Positions 56,464 through 64,000 of a DNA stretch of 64,000 bases are shown one piece after another. The notes beneath the pieces were generated by a model, which was not told the origin of the DNA, made no database searches, and saw only the letters and a list, made by a program, of their open reading frames with translations. A program made the translations under genes and the position numbers. This DNA comes from Ruminococcaceae bacterium BL-4 (GTDB taxonomy: Bacteria > Bacillota > Clostridia > Oscillospirales > Acutalibacteraceae): assembly GCA_902809935.1 (NCBI GenBank), contig LR778134.1:1488001-1552000 (forward strand). The letters run 5' to 3'. Within the stretch, counting starts at the first letter, position 1; every line of letters starts with the position of its first letter.

Positions 56464-57103
56464 GATGCTTGAATGCTTTTTTCCGCCGCATTGTGTTTTT
56501 TGTGATCGCGTTTTGTCGAGTGGTCAAATCATCTGTAAGCATTGTTCCGAGACGGTTTCGGAAACCTTTTGGCAGAGGGATTTTTTGCTCTTGTCAAAGT
56601 ATCCTTTTTCTTGTACAGCACTTTATGATTATACGAGCGAAGTACGAAGTGCCTTGATTCGGTTTAAATTTCAGAATGAAACGATTTTAAAAGAATATTT
56701 TGGGGAAAAGCTTTCGGAGCGGATGAAGGAAATTCCTTTTCAACCGGACATGGTTACGTCGGTTCCGATTTCCCAAAAGAGAAAAAGACAGCGCGGATAT
56801 AATCAAAGTGAGCTTCTCGCAAGAGAAATTTCTAAAGACATAAAAGTTCCCTATCAAGAATTGCTTTCTAAAGTGCGGGATAATGTTCCGCAGCATGAAT
56901 TATCAGAACAGGATCGTCTAGAAAATGTGAAAGATGTTTACTGCCCCAAAAATGACGAAGAGATTCTTGGGAAAAAGATTCTTTTAGTAGACGATATATT
57001 GACAACGGGAGCGACAATGTGTTCTGCTGGGCAAACTTTATTTTGTGCAGGAGCAAAAGATGTTTTTGGAATTGCAGTAGCAACAACTCCTGTTTCCCGT
57101 TGA
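56444..57103 (+). CDS. comFC: ComF-family phosphoribosyltransferase-like protein
   Basis: 219 residues. N-terminal zinc finger (CVFCDRVLSSGQIICKHC) and a C-terminal phosphoribosyltransferase fold with VDDILTTGATMCSAGQTL and the RKRQRGYNQSELLAREI helix. ComFC is needed for DNA uptake in competent Bacillus. The partner helicase ComFA is not adjacent; recD2 takes that place here, overlapping by 20 bases, so translation may be coupled. Confidence 0.92.
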   Translation: MNQILTKMLECFFPPHCVFCDRVLSSGQIICKHCSETVSETFWQRDFLLLSKYPFSCTALYDYTSEVRSALIRFKFQNETILKEYFGEKLSERMKEIPFQPDMVTSVPISQKRKRQRGYNQSELLAREISKDIKVPYQELLSKVRDNVPQHELSEQDRLENVKDVYCPKNDEEILGKKILLVDDILTTGATMCSAGQTLFCAGAKDVFGIAVATTPVSR

Positions 57104-57128
57104 AAAGCACTTTTATCTGTATTATAAT
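57100..57128 (+). promoter_or_regulatory. Sigma-A promoter of the MreB-family gene
   Basis: TTGAAA (57100-57105, overlapping the comF stop) and TATAAT (57123-57128) with a 17-base spacer. Confidence 0.75.
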
Positions 57129-57160
57129 AAAAGAACTATAAAGAATGGATGTGATTTGAT

Positions 57161-58189
57161 TTGCTCGGTACCGATATTGCCATTGATCTAGGCACTTATG
57201 CGATCAAACTTTTTGTAAATGGACAGGGAGTTACTATTCATGAGCCGTCGGTTGTTACAATCGATACGGAAAAGAATCAGGTAACGGCGGTCGGGAAAAA
57301 AGCTTATGAGATGCTCGGACGTACCGGAAATAGACTTCGTGTGGAGCGTCCATTGCAAAATGGAGTAATTTCTAATTTTGATTTAGCACAGTATCTTGTC
57401 AGCCACTATATTCATGAACTAGGCGCAAAAAAGATGGTGATGCCACGGGTGGTCGTGAGCGTTCCATGTAATATTACCGAAGTGGAAAAACGTGCAGTTG
57501 TGGATTCGATCAGTGCGGCGGGAGTACGAAAAATTTGTTTAATTCAGGAACCAATCGCAGCGGCAATGGGGGCTGGAATCGATATTAGTTCTCCACATGG
57601 TGTTTTAGTGGTCGATATTGGCTGCGGAACAACGGATATGGCAGTTTTGTCTTTGCGCGGGGTTTCAAATTCCAAAATTGTTAAAATTGCGGGGCAAAAG
57701 TTTGATGAAGCGATTGCCCGTTTCATTCGTAATAAATATCATTTGCAGATAGGTGAACGAATGGCAGAAGCCTGCAAAATTGCGATTGGCGGTGTTTTGC
57801 CCAGAACGGATTTTGTAACAACATTTACTGCCAAAGGAAAAGATACAGAGAATGGACTTCCGGCGTGGGCAGAGGTTACCAGCGAAGAAGTTTTGGAGGC
57901 AATGACGGAACCGGCGATGGATATTGTCCATGCGGTTCAGAAATTGATGGAAGAAACGGACCCCGAACTTTTAGGGGATGTTTTTTCGGACGGCATTATT
58001 CTGACTGGTGGTTCTGCAAAAATTTATGGGTTTGCAGATCTTCTTTCTAAGCACGTTGGGATGCCTGTGAGAGTCGCAGATGATCCGGAACTATGTGTTG
58101 CATTGGGTGCGGGCCAAGCAATTCCTTTTATTGAAGATTTGGAAAAGAAGCGCGAAGGAATTATCAATCCTTTGAGTGCCGCTTATTAA
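57161..58189 (+). CDS. MreB/Mbl-family actin-like cell-shape protein
   Basis: 342 residues. Bacterial actin that organises cell-wall synthesis. Nucleotide-binding motifs are TDIAIDLGTYAIKLFVNG, VVDIGCGTTDMAVLSL and LTGGSAKIYGFADLLSKH. The start is TTG 57161, matching the family's N-terminus; the upstream site is weak (GGATGTGAT). No mreC or mreD follows, so this is likely an extra paralogue of the Mbl or MreBH kind rather than the main mreBCD copy. Confidence 0.9.
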   Translation: MLGTDIAIDLGTYAIKLFVNGQGVTIHEPSVVTIDTEKNQVTAVGKKAYEMLGRTGNRLRVERPLQNGVISNFDLAQYLVSHYIHELGAKKMVMPRVVVSVPCNITEVEKRAVVDSISAAGVRKICLIQEPIAAAMGAGIDISSPHGVLVVDIGCGTTDMAVLSLRGVSNSKIVKIAGQKFDEAIARFIRNKYHLQIGERMAEACKIAIGGVLPRTDFVTTFTAKGKDTENGLPAWAEVTSEEVLEAMTEPAMDIVHAVQKLMEETDPELLGDVFSDGIILTGGSAKIYGFADLLSKHVGMPVRVADDPELCVALGAGQAIPFIEDLEKKREGIINPLSAAY

Positions 58190-58200
58190 AATTAAGTAAA

Positions 58201-58243
58201 AGAAGCCGCAGACGAAAGGATTTTCCGTCTGCGGCTTCTTTTT
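58201..58243. terminator. Bidirectional terminator between the MreB and radical SAM genes
   Basis: GAAGCCGCAGACG pairs with CGTCTGCGGCTTC, followed by TTTTT on the plus strand and a T-run on the minus strand. Confidence 0.88.
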
Positions 58244-58261
58244 GTAAGACTTTATTAAAAT

Positions 58262-59128
58262 TTATAACCCGCGCATAAAGTCTGGTTTAAAATCGTGATC
58301 AGCTTGCGCTTCTTCAATTTGTGCAAGCATTCTTGGAATATCCCGATTTAGATTTCCTCCTAAATCTACATAGTTAGAAGCGTGATTAGAACGGAAAACG
58401 GAACCTTCGCTGTCTACATTTTTGAGAAAGAGTTTAAGCTCATCGAGCAGTTCCATAGGGGACATTCGCTGAAATTCACCATTCTTTACTTGGTCATAAA
58501 GAGGGGTTCCAGGATAAACCCGCAAAGTCAAAAAGCTGACATATTCGGGCTTGATCAAAGAGGTGATCTTGGCGCTTGCAAGTGCGTGTTCTTTGGAGCG
58601 GACGCGGCTGCCCATGCCGGAAATCAGCATCATAGAGACTTTAATTCCAGCTTTTTTGAGCTTTAGACAGGCTTCAACTGTTTCTTCTGCAGAAACGCCT
58701 TTTCGAATGTTTTTTAGGACTTCATTGTCGCCGCTTTCAGCACCAATATAAACCATTTCAAGGCCGGCTTTGCGCAGCTGCAACAATTCCTCCGGCGTTT
58801 TCAGAAGAACATCTGCCGGAGCACCATAGGAGGTTACTCGTTCGCATTCCGGGAAAAGACGGCGAATTTCGCTGAGAATATAAAGCAGATCCGGAGTCTT
58901 TACAATTAAAGCATCTCCGTCTGCCAAAAAGATTCGGTGTACATAGGAATAAGTATTCCGTGATTCTTTTAGATCGTTAACAACATCTTCCAGCTTACGA
59001 ATTCGAAAGTTTTTTTCTTTATACATTGTACAGAAGGTACAGGTGTTTCTGGCACATCCAATGGTAAGCTGAATAATCAAGCTTCTGGCTTCACTCGGTG
59101 GACGATAAACAATGCCTTCATATCGCAT
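58262..59128 (-). CDS. Radical SAM protein
   Basis: 288 residues. The iron-sulfur motif is in GCARNTCTFCTMYKEKNF, with spacing C-x4-C-x2-C rather than the common C-x3-C-x2-C. SAM-binding features (FLADGDALIVKTPDL, GAESGDNEVLKNIRKGVS) follow an Elp3/MiaB-like barrel. This group is common in Clostridia and has no settled substrate. It lies alone between two terminators. Confidence 0.88.
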   Translation of the reverse strand: MRYEGIVYRPPSEARSLIIQLTIGCARNTCTFCTMYKEKNFRIRKLEDVVNDLKESRNTYSYVHRIFLADGDALIVKTPDLLYILSEIRRLFPECERVTSYGAPADVLLKTPEELLQLRKAGLEMVYIGAESGDNEVLKNIRKGVSAEETVEACLKLKKAGIKVSMMLISGMGSRVRSKEHALASAKITSLIKPEYVSFLTLRVYPGTPLYDQVKNGEFQRMSPMELLDELKLFLKNVDSEGSVFRSNHASNYVDLGGNLNRDIPRMLAQIEEAQADHDFKPDFMRGL

Positions 59129-59168
59129 ATCATTTCACAGCCTTTCTTTAAGTAAATAGACAAATCTT

Positions 59169-59206
59169 AAAAAACGTCGCTCATTATCATGAGGCGGCGT
59201 TTTTTT
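59169..59206. terminator. Terminator of murC
   Basis: AACGTCGC-TCA pairs with TGA-GGCGGCGTT (one bulge, one G-T pair), with T-runs on both strands. It ends murC on the minus strand. Confidence 0.8.
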
Positions 59207-59210
59207 GTAA

Positions 59211-60584
59211 TTATGCTTTTTCCTGGTATCGTTTGACAATTTGGTTCGCACATTTATAGACATCCCCACCACCGAGGGTGAGAATCAAATCCCCGGGCTT
59301 TGCCTTTTCTATAACATAGTCCGTGATTTCAGGAAATGTTTTTCGATAAACAGCACCGGGAACTTTTTTGACCAAATCTTCGGCGTAGATGTGATACGTA
59401 TTCGTTTCACGTACCGGCAAAATTTCAGAGACAATCACATGGTCAGGGATCGTTAGAGCTTTTGCAAAATCATCAAGCAGCATAGCCGTACGGCTGAAGG
59501 TATGAGGCTGAAAAATTGCCCAAACCTCATGGAATCCCATATGCATTGCAGCACTTAGAGTTGCGGTAAGCTCTGTGGGGTGATGTGCAAAATCATCGGC
59601 GACCGTGATGCCGTCGAAGTGCCCCAGAATTTCAAAACGGCGGTGGACACCGGTAAAAGTATGCAGACTCTTTTTGATGGATTCTACGGGAACACCAAAG
59701 AAGTCTGCTACTGCAAATGCTGCAAGTGCATTATAAATGTTATGTTTGCCTGGAATTCCCAACGTCACATTGCAAAGAGGTGTTCCATCTTTTACGATAT
59801 CAAAATTTTCTTTTGCGCCTTTAGTCGGGGCAATATTTGTCGCATAATAGCGATTTTTAGGATCAAGTCCAAACGTAATAATTTCCAGATTATCAATGCC
59901 CTCAAGTGCTTTTTGAGAGTTTAAATCATCTCCGTTTGCAACGACTGCACGAGAAGTCTGTGTTGCAAACTGATGAAAAGACTTGATAATGTTAGAAAGA
60001 TTTTTAAAATAATCGAGATGATCCGCGTCTACATTCAGAATCACGGAAACTGCGGGATACAGCTGCAAAAAGGTATCAACATATTCGCAGGCTTCGCAGA
60101 CAATGGTGCTGGAATGCCCTGCACGTCCGTTTGTGCCGATAGAGGGAAGCTTTCCGCCGATTACAGCAGAAGGATCACGGCCAGCGTCTATTAAGATTGT
60201 AGTGATTAATCCGGTTGTTGTCGTCTTTCCATGGGTCCCGGAAACACAGATACTGTCCGGATACCGGCGAACCACCATCCCCAGCATGACGCTGCGTTCA
60301 ATTTCGGGAATTTTACGTTCCCTCGCGGCAACTCGTTCCGGATTATCTTCTTTAATAGCGGCCGAATAGACGACTAGCTCTGCGTCATGCAGATTTTCGG
60401 CTTTTTGTCCCATATAAACCGGGATTCCGTAAGTGCGCACTCTTGCGAGTGTGTCAGATTCACTGTTGTCGGAACCGGAAATTTGATATCCACGATGAAT
60501 CAGAATTTCAGCGATAGGGCACATGCCGGAACCGCCAATTCCGATAAAGTGAATTTTTTTAACACGTGATAAAATATCATCCAT
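59211..60584 (-). CDS. murC: UDP-N-acetylmuramate-L-alanine ligase
   Basis: 457 residues. First amino-acid ligase of peptidoglycan synthesis. N-terminal Rossmann segment HFIGIGGSGMCPIAEIL, ATP loop SGTHGKTTTTGLI, central ILNVDADHLDYF, and C-terminal VADDFAHHPTELTATLSAA with LTLGGGDVYK at the end. It is transcribed alone and divergently from dpaA. Confidence 0.97.
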   Translation of the reverse strand: MDDILSRVKKIHFIGIGGSGMCPIAEILIHRGYQISGSDNSESDTLARVRTYGIPVYMGQKAENLHDAELVVYSAAIKEDNPERVAARERKIPEIERSVMLGMVVRRYPDSICVSGTHGKTTTTGLITTILIDAGRDPSAVIGGKLPSIGTNGRAGHSSTIVCEACEYVDTFLQLYPAVSVILNVDADHLDYFKNLSNIIKSFHQFATQTSRAVVANGDDLNSQKALEGIDNLEIITFGLDPKNRYYATNIAPTKGAKENFDIVKDGTPLCNVTLGIPGKHNIYNALAAFAVADFFGVPVESIKKSLHTFTGVHRRFEILGHFDGITVADDFAHHPTELTATLSAAMHMGFHEVWAIFQPHTFSRTAMLLDDFAKALTIPDHVIVSEILPVRETNTYHIYAEDLVKKVPGAVYRKTFPEITDYVIEKAKPGDLILTLGGGDVYKCANQIVKRYQEKA

Positions 60585-60705
60585 AAAGGCAAGACACCTC
60601 TTTCAATCATAACAAGATACGTTTTTATATTATAATACTTTTTCAGGATAAAATAAACAGTTTTCTTTGGAAAGAACAGAAAAACAAAATCTTTTTCGGT
60701 ATGCG

Positions 60706-60734
60706 CACAGGAAAGAAAAATACTCCATAATATG
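60706..60734 (+). promoter_or_regulatory. Possible sigma-K promoter of dpaA-dpaB
   Basis: CACA (60706-60709), 16 bases, then CATAATATG (60726-60734). This is close to the mother-cell sigma-K pattern (AC, 16-17 bases, CATA-N3-TA) and no consensus sigma-A promoter is seen nearby. The match is partial. Confidence 0.4.
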
Positions 60735-60761
60735 GCTTAAAGAGGCTAAGGAGGGATTGCT

Positions 60762-61625
60762 GTGCCTTTTCGTCATTCATTTGGAATTTTAGGGGGAGAC
60801 AAACGTCAGTTGTTTCTGGCAGAACTTCTGGCGTCGGATGGCTATGAGGTTTTCGTTTATGGATTTCCCCATGTTGATTTTGTTCATTCATTCATTCAAA
60901 AAGTAGATTTAAAAACCACGCTAGAATATTGCCGGGATTTAATTCTGCCGCTTCCAGTAAGCACTGACGGAAAAAATTTGAAGGCAATTTATGCAGATGA
61001 ACCGATTCCTTTAGATGATCATTTTGCAAAGGGATGCGAGGGATATCGAGTATATGTGGGTATGAAAGAGCGGTTGCTGAAAACCAGTCCGCTTTGGCAA
61101 AACGTAGATCTGCGGGATTATAATGCACAGGAGGAATTTGCGGTCCGGAACGCGGCCATTACCGCAGAGGGAGCGATTGGAATTGCAATTGGGAAATATC
61201 CAGATGTTCTCTATCACAGCAGATGTCTGGTCGTTGGCTTTGGAAGAATCGGGAAACAGCTTTCTTTAAGGCTAAAAGCGATGGGAGCAAATGTTTCTGT
61301 TTGCGCGAGAAAAGAAAAAGATTATGCGATGATTGAATCACTTGGAATGGAAGCGATTCCAACAGCAAAAATCGGGGAAAAAGTTTCTTTTGATTTGATT
61401 TTTAATACAGTGCCGGCAGTTTTATTTAACCGTATGGTTCTGCAGCAATTTCCCAAGACAATGATTTTAATTGATTTGGCATCTTCCCCCGGTGGGGTTG
61501 ATCTGGAAGCGGCAAAGGAGCTGAAAATCAATGTTGTGCAGGCACTTTCGCTGCCAGCAAAGATAGCTCCAAAAGCAGCAGGAAAAGTAATTCAGCAAAC
61601 GATTTATATGATGATGAGGGAGTGA
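60762..61625 (+). CDS. dpaA: Dipicolinate synthase subunit A
   Basis: 287 residues (SpoVFA). With DpaB it makes dipicolinic acid, the calcium chelator that fills the spore core. N-terminal domain HSFGILGGDKRQLFLAELL and a NAD(P)-binding fold (CLVVGFGRIGKQLSLRLKAM) are seen, as is LIDLASSPGGVDLEAAKEL. GTG start with AAGGAGGG eight bases upstream. The gene shows that the organism can form spores. Confidence 0.95.
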   Translation: MPFRHSFGILGGDKRQLFLAELLASDGYEVFVYGFPHVDFVHSFIQKVDLKTTLEYCRDLILPLPVSTDGKNLKAIYADEPIPLDDHFAKGCEGYRVYVGMKERLLKTSPLWQNVDLRDYNAQEEFAVRNAAITAEGAIGIAIGKYPDVLYHSRCLVVGFGRIGKQLSLRLKAMGANVSVCARKEKDYAMIESLGMEAIPTAKIGEKVSFDLIFNTVPAVLFNRMVLQQFPKTMILIDLASSPGGVDLEAAKELKINVVQALSLPAKIAPKAAGKVIQQTIYMMMRE

Positions 61626-61629
61626 AAGG

Positions 61630-62220
61630 ATGAAACAACTTACCTTTGGATTTGCTATGTGTGGATCTTTCTGCACATTTTCAAAAGCTTTTGAGCAAAT
61701 GGAATCTTTGGCGCAGGACGGATACCGGTTAATTCCAATTATGAGTGAAACAGCTGGTAGTACCGATACCAGATTCGGAAATGCGGAGGATTTTAAGGCT
61801 CGGGCAGAAATGATTTGTGGTCATCCGGTAATTGACAGCATTGTAAAAGCGGAACCAATCGGTCCGCAGCATTTGGTGGACCTGATGATCGTTGCGCCCT
61901 GTACTGGAAATACGCTGGCAAAGCTTGCGCATGGAATTACGGATACAGCAGTTACAATGGCAGTAAAATCCTGTTTGCGTATTGGATTGCCAGTGCTGAT
62001 TACGTTAGCAACAAATGATGCTTTGGCGGCTTCTGCCCAAAATATTGGACGCCTACTCAACACCAAGCATATTTTCTTTACTCCATTCCGACAGGATGCG
62101 CCGAAAACAAAAGTGACTTCTGTGGTAGCAGATTTTCCGATGATTTTGCCGGCGGCATTAAAAGCCTTAGAAGGCAAACAACTACAGCCGCTTCTTTTAG
62201 GCAGTAATGATTCATTTTAA
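61630..62220 (+). CDS. dpaB: Dipicolinate synthase subunit B
   Basis: 196 residues (SpoVFB), a flavoprotein-like fold with GFAMCGSFCTFSKAFEQMES, MSETAGSTDTRFGNAEDF, VDLMIVAPCTGNTLAKLAHG and VLITLATNDALAASAQNIGR. It follows dpaA by four bases. The lysine-pathway genes asd-dapG-dapA that follow it in Bacillus are not here. Confidence 0.95.
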   Translation: MKQLTFGFAMCGSFCTFSKAFEQMESLAQDGYRLIPIMSETAGSTDTRFGNAEDFKARAEMICGHPVIDSIVKAEPIGPQHLVDLMIVAPCTGNTLAKLAHGITDTAVTMAVKSCLRIGLPVLITLATNDALAASAQNIGRLLNTKHIFFTPFRQDAPKTKVTSVVADFPMILPAALKALEGKQLQPLLLGSNDSF

Positions 62221-62222
62221 GA

Positions 62223-62251
62223 TTGTATCAAAAACAAATTCATGCTATTAT
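62223..62251 (+). promoter_or_regulatory. Promoter of metY
   Basis: TTGTAT (62223-62228) and TATTAT (62246-62251) with a 17-base spacer, giving the metabolic gene a start separate from the sporulation pair. Confidence 0.6.
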
Positions 62252-62307
62252 AAAAAACAAAAGAAAGAAATTTAATAGATTATGCAAAAGACAAAGGAGT
62301 GTTTGCT

Positions 62308-63582
62308 ATGCAGCAGTATCGTCCGGATACCGTATGTATCCACGCAGGCTATACGCCGAAAAATGGGGAACCGCGTGTACTTCCGATTGTTCAAAGTACT
62401 ACTTATCGGTATGAGACAGGAGAACAGATGGGAAAGCTGTTTGACCTGGAGGAGGATGGATTTTTCTACACACGGATTGCAAACCCCACTTTGGATGCAG
62501 TGGAAAAGAAGATTGCTGCATTAGAAGGCGGCGTAGGTGCAATGCTGACTTCTTCCGGAATGGCAGCATCTTTTATGGCAACCTTTAATATTTGCCCAAC
62601 GGGGAGCCATATCGTTTCGAGTAATGCGATTTATGGCGGTACTTTTAATTTATTTAATAAAACAATGCGCGAGATGGGGATAGAGACTACTTTTGTGCAT
62701 CCGTCGGCAACAAAAGAAGAATTGGAAGCAGCTTTTCAGGAAAATACCCGTGCGGTTTTCTGCGAGACCCTTTCCAACCCGTCTTTGGTTGTAACGGATC
62801 TGGAACTTTTTGCGCAGGTTGCTCATGAGCATGGGGTTCCTCTAATTGTCGATAACACATTCCCAACGCCAATTAACTGCCGCCCATTTGAATTTGGGGC
62901 GGATATTGTTGTTCATTCTACCACGAAATACATGGATGGCCATGCAGTACAGTTGGGCGGCGTTATTGTAGACAGCGGAAATTTTGACTGGACAAACGGG
63001 AAATATCCGGCGTTAACGGAGCCGGATGAATCCTATCATGGAATCACCTATACAAAGCAGTTTGGAAAAGCAGCTTATATTACAAAAGCCAGAGTGCATA
63101 TGATGCGTGATCTGGGTGCGCAGGCAGCTCCGATGAATGCATTTCTTCTAAACCTTGGGCTAGAGACACTGGCTCTGAGGATGGAACGTCACTGTTCCAA
63201 TGCACAAAAGGTCGCAGAATTTTTGGAGAAGCACCCGAAAGTGTCTTGGATTAACTATCCGGGACTTGCGAGCAGCCCGTATTATCAGCTTGCACAAAAG
63301 TATCTGCCAAATGGAAGCAGCGGTGTGGTGTCGTTTGGCGTGAAGGGAGGAAGAGAGGCTGCCAGTAAATTTATGTCTGGCTTAAAGCTCGCTTCCATCG
63401 TAACGCATGTGGCGGATCTGCGTACTTGTGTATTACATCCTGCAAGCACAACGCATCGTCAGATGAGCGATCAGGAACTTTTAGAAGCCGGCGTAAAACC
63501 GGATCTGATTCGCTTCTCCGTTGGAATCGAAAATCCGAATGATATTTTGGAAGATTTGGAACAGGCTTTGAAACAGGTCTGA
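62308..63582 (+). CDS. metY: O-acetylhomoserine sulfhydrylase-type PLP enzyme
   Basis: 424 residues of the Cys/Met-metabolism PLP family. The length and the sequences DTVCIHAGYTPKNGEPRVLP, FYTRIANPTLDAVEKKIAAL and the PLP lysine in VVHSTTKYMDGHAVQLGGVI fit O-acetylhomoserine aminocarboxypropyltransferase, which makes homocysteine from sulfide. Closely related lyases cannot be fully excluded. The ATG at 62308 has AAGGAG eight bases upstream; a GTG at 62299 overlaps that site. No S-box leader precedes it. Confidence 0.9.
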   Translation: MQQYRPDTVCIHAGYTPKNGEPRVLPIVQSTTYRYETGEQMGKLFDLEEDGFFYTRIANPTLDAVEKKIAALEGGVGAMLTSSGMAASFMATFNICPTGSHIVSSNAIYGGTFNLFNKTMREMGIETTFVHPSATKEELEAAFQENTRAVFCETLSNPSLVVTDLELFAQVAHEHGVPLIVDNTFPTPINCRPFEFGADIVVHSTTKYMDGHAVQLGGVIVDSGNFDWTNGKYPALTEPDESYHGITYTKQFGKAAYITKARVHMMRDLGAQAAPMNAFLLNLGLETLALRMERHCSNAQKVAEFLEKHPKVSWINYPGLASSPYYQLAQKYLPNGSSGVVSFGVKGGREAASKFMSGLKLASIVTHVADLRTCVLHPASTTHRQMSDQELLEAGVKPDLIRFSVGIENPNDILEDLEQALKQV

Positions 63583-63600
63583 ATTTGATTTGATAGAATA

Positions 63601-63649
63601 AAAACCAGCTGCCCGGTAAGTTGTCTACTGCCGGACAGCTGGTTTTTTA
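63601..63649. terminator. Bidirectional terminator between metY and the DUF362 gene
   Basis: AAAACCAGCTG-CCCGG pairs with CCGG-ACAGCTGGTTTT, T-runs on both strands. Confidence 0.85.
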
Positions 63650-64000
63650 TTTTACGGTAATTAGCTGATACTCTTTGGTACCGAGTCCCATCTTTTCGCC
63701 GTGAGCAATTTGTGTTCTCCAGGAACAGTTGGGGAAAAGCGCTGTAAAATAATCGTCGCCTTGCTTTGCTTTTCCGTCCAATTCGGAACCGGGTAAAATG
63801 ATCTGCTGATTTACTGCATCCGCACAAGCTTGATCCAATGCAATCGGGTCAAAAGAAGCAAACATGCCTACATCCGGTACGACCGGCGTATCATTTTCCT
63901 CATGACAGTCACAATAGGGGGAAACGCTGACAACCAGACTGATATGAAACTGTGGACGATTATGAAGAATAGCCCAACTGTATTCCACAATCTTTTTGCC
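63647..64000 (-). CDS. DUF362 domain protein, C-terminal part (partial)
   Basis: The last 117 residues of a gene that enters from beyond the window end; the frame is open to the edge. The visible part has HISLVVSVSPYCDCHEENDTP split by VPDVGMFASFDPIALDQACADAVN, which matches the C-terminal region of DUF362 proteins, often linked to ferredoxin domains. Function is not established. Confidence 0.8.
   Translation of the reverse strand, partial: GKKIVEYSWAILHNRPQFHISLVVSVSPYCDCHEENDTPVVPDVGMFASFDPIALDQACADAVNQQIILPGSELDGKAKQGDDYFTALFPNCSWRTQIAHGEKMGLGTKEYQLITVK

Noticed and set aside
1-64000. CRISPR arrays, tRNA or rRNA genes, insertion sequences, prophage, phage defence systems
   Set aside because: I saw no regularly spaced repeats, no tRNA-like cloverleaf ends, and no transposase, integrase or restriction proteins.

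Overview
The window is a chromosomal stretch of a low-to-moderate GC, endospore-forming Gram-positive bacterium. It is most likely a member of the class Clostridia near the Oscillospiraceae/Ruminococcaceae; this is inferred from gene content and protein style, not from a database search. Supporting signs are dipicolinate synthase (dpaA-dpaB), a short primary sigma factor, an FMN riboswitch before ribU, a SAM-I riboswitch before metK, a YtrA-type GntR/ABC operon, AAGGAGG-type ribosome binding sites and consensus sigma-A promoters. I found no tRNA, rRNA, insertion sequence, prophage or CRISPR array.

Layout. 1-3000: end of yqeK, then rsfS and leuS. 3.1-4.5 kb: a ricin-type lectin gene with a lysine-rich tail and a decayed EamA transporter pseudogene. 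4.5-6.6 kb: an RlmI-like rRNA methyltransferase and an MscS channel. 6.6-11.7 kb: a TetR regulator, an MMPL transporter and a secreted heptad-repeat protein, with three matching TGAC-N5-GTCA boxes around the tetR promoter. 11.8-17.9 kb: birA, a DUF951 gene, then prfA, sua5, coaE, a lytic transglycosylase and an M18 aminopeptidase. 18-22.7 kb: pyk, a VanY-like protein lacking its catalytic residues, rpmE, a YigZ-family gene and dgt. 22.8-26.1 kb: dnaG, rpoD and an Rrf2 regulator. 26.2-29.2 kb, minus strand: a GntR/ABC ATPase/membrane protein/CPBP protease cassette.

29.4-36.7 kb is the main accessory locus. It encodes a cellulose-synthase-like glycosyltransferase with a PilZ c-di-GMP domain, a secreted membrane-anchored partner, an MBOAT O-acyltransferase, a DHHW/AlgX-like protein and a convergent GH5 lipoprotein glucanase. 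The set matches the clostridial cellulose synthesis (ccs) type of cluster and predicts a c-di-GMP-controlled, probably O-acetylated glucan. After it come an unknown repeat/coiled-coil protein and a gene-free stretch with three strong inverted repeats.

37.7-50 kb is the core expression block rpoB-rpoC, rpsL-rpsG-fusA-tuf. 50-58.2 kb: a CapA-like protein, FMN riboswitch-ribU, SAM riboswitch-metK, a small membrane protein, recD2, comFC and an MreB-family gene. 58.2-64 kb: a radical SAM protein, murC, dpaA-dpaB, metY and the C-terminal part of a DUF362 protein running off the window.

The most interesting material is the glucan locus (including an unassigned C-terminal domain on its synthase), the TetR/MMPL regulatory region, the VanY-like pseudoenzyme, the lectin with a basic tail, and the structured region before rpoB.
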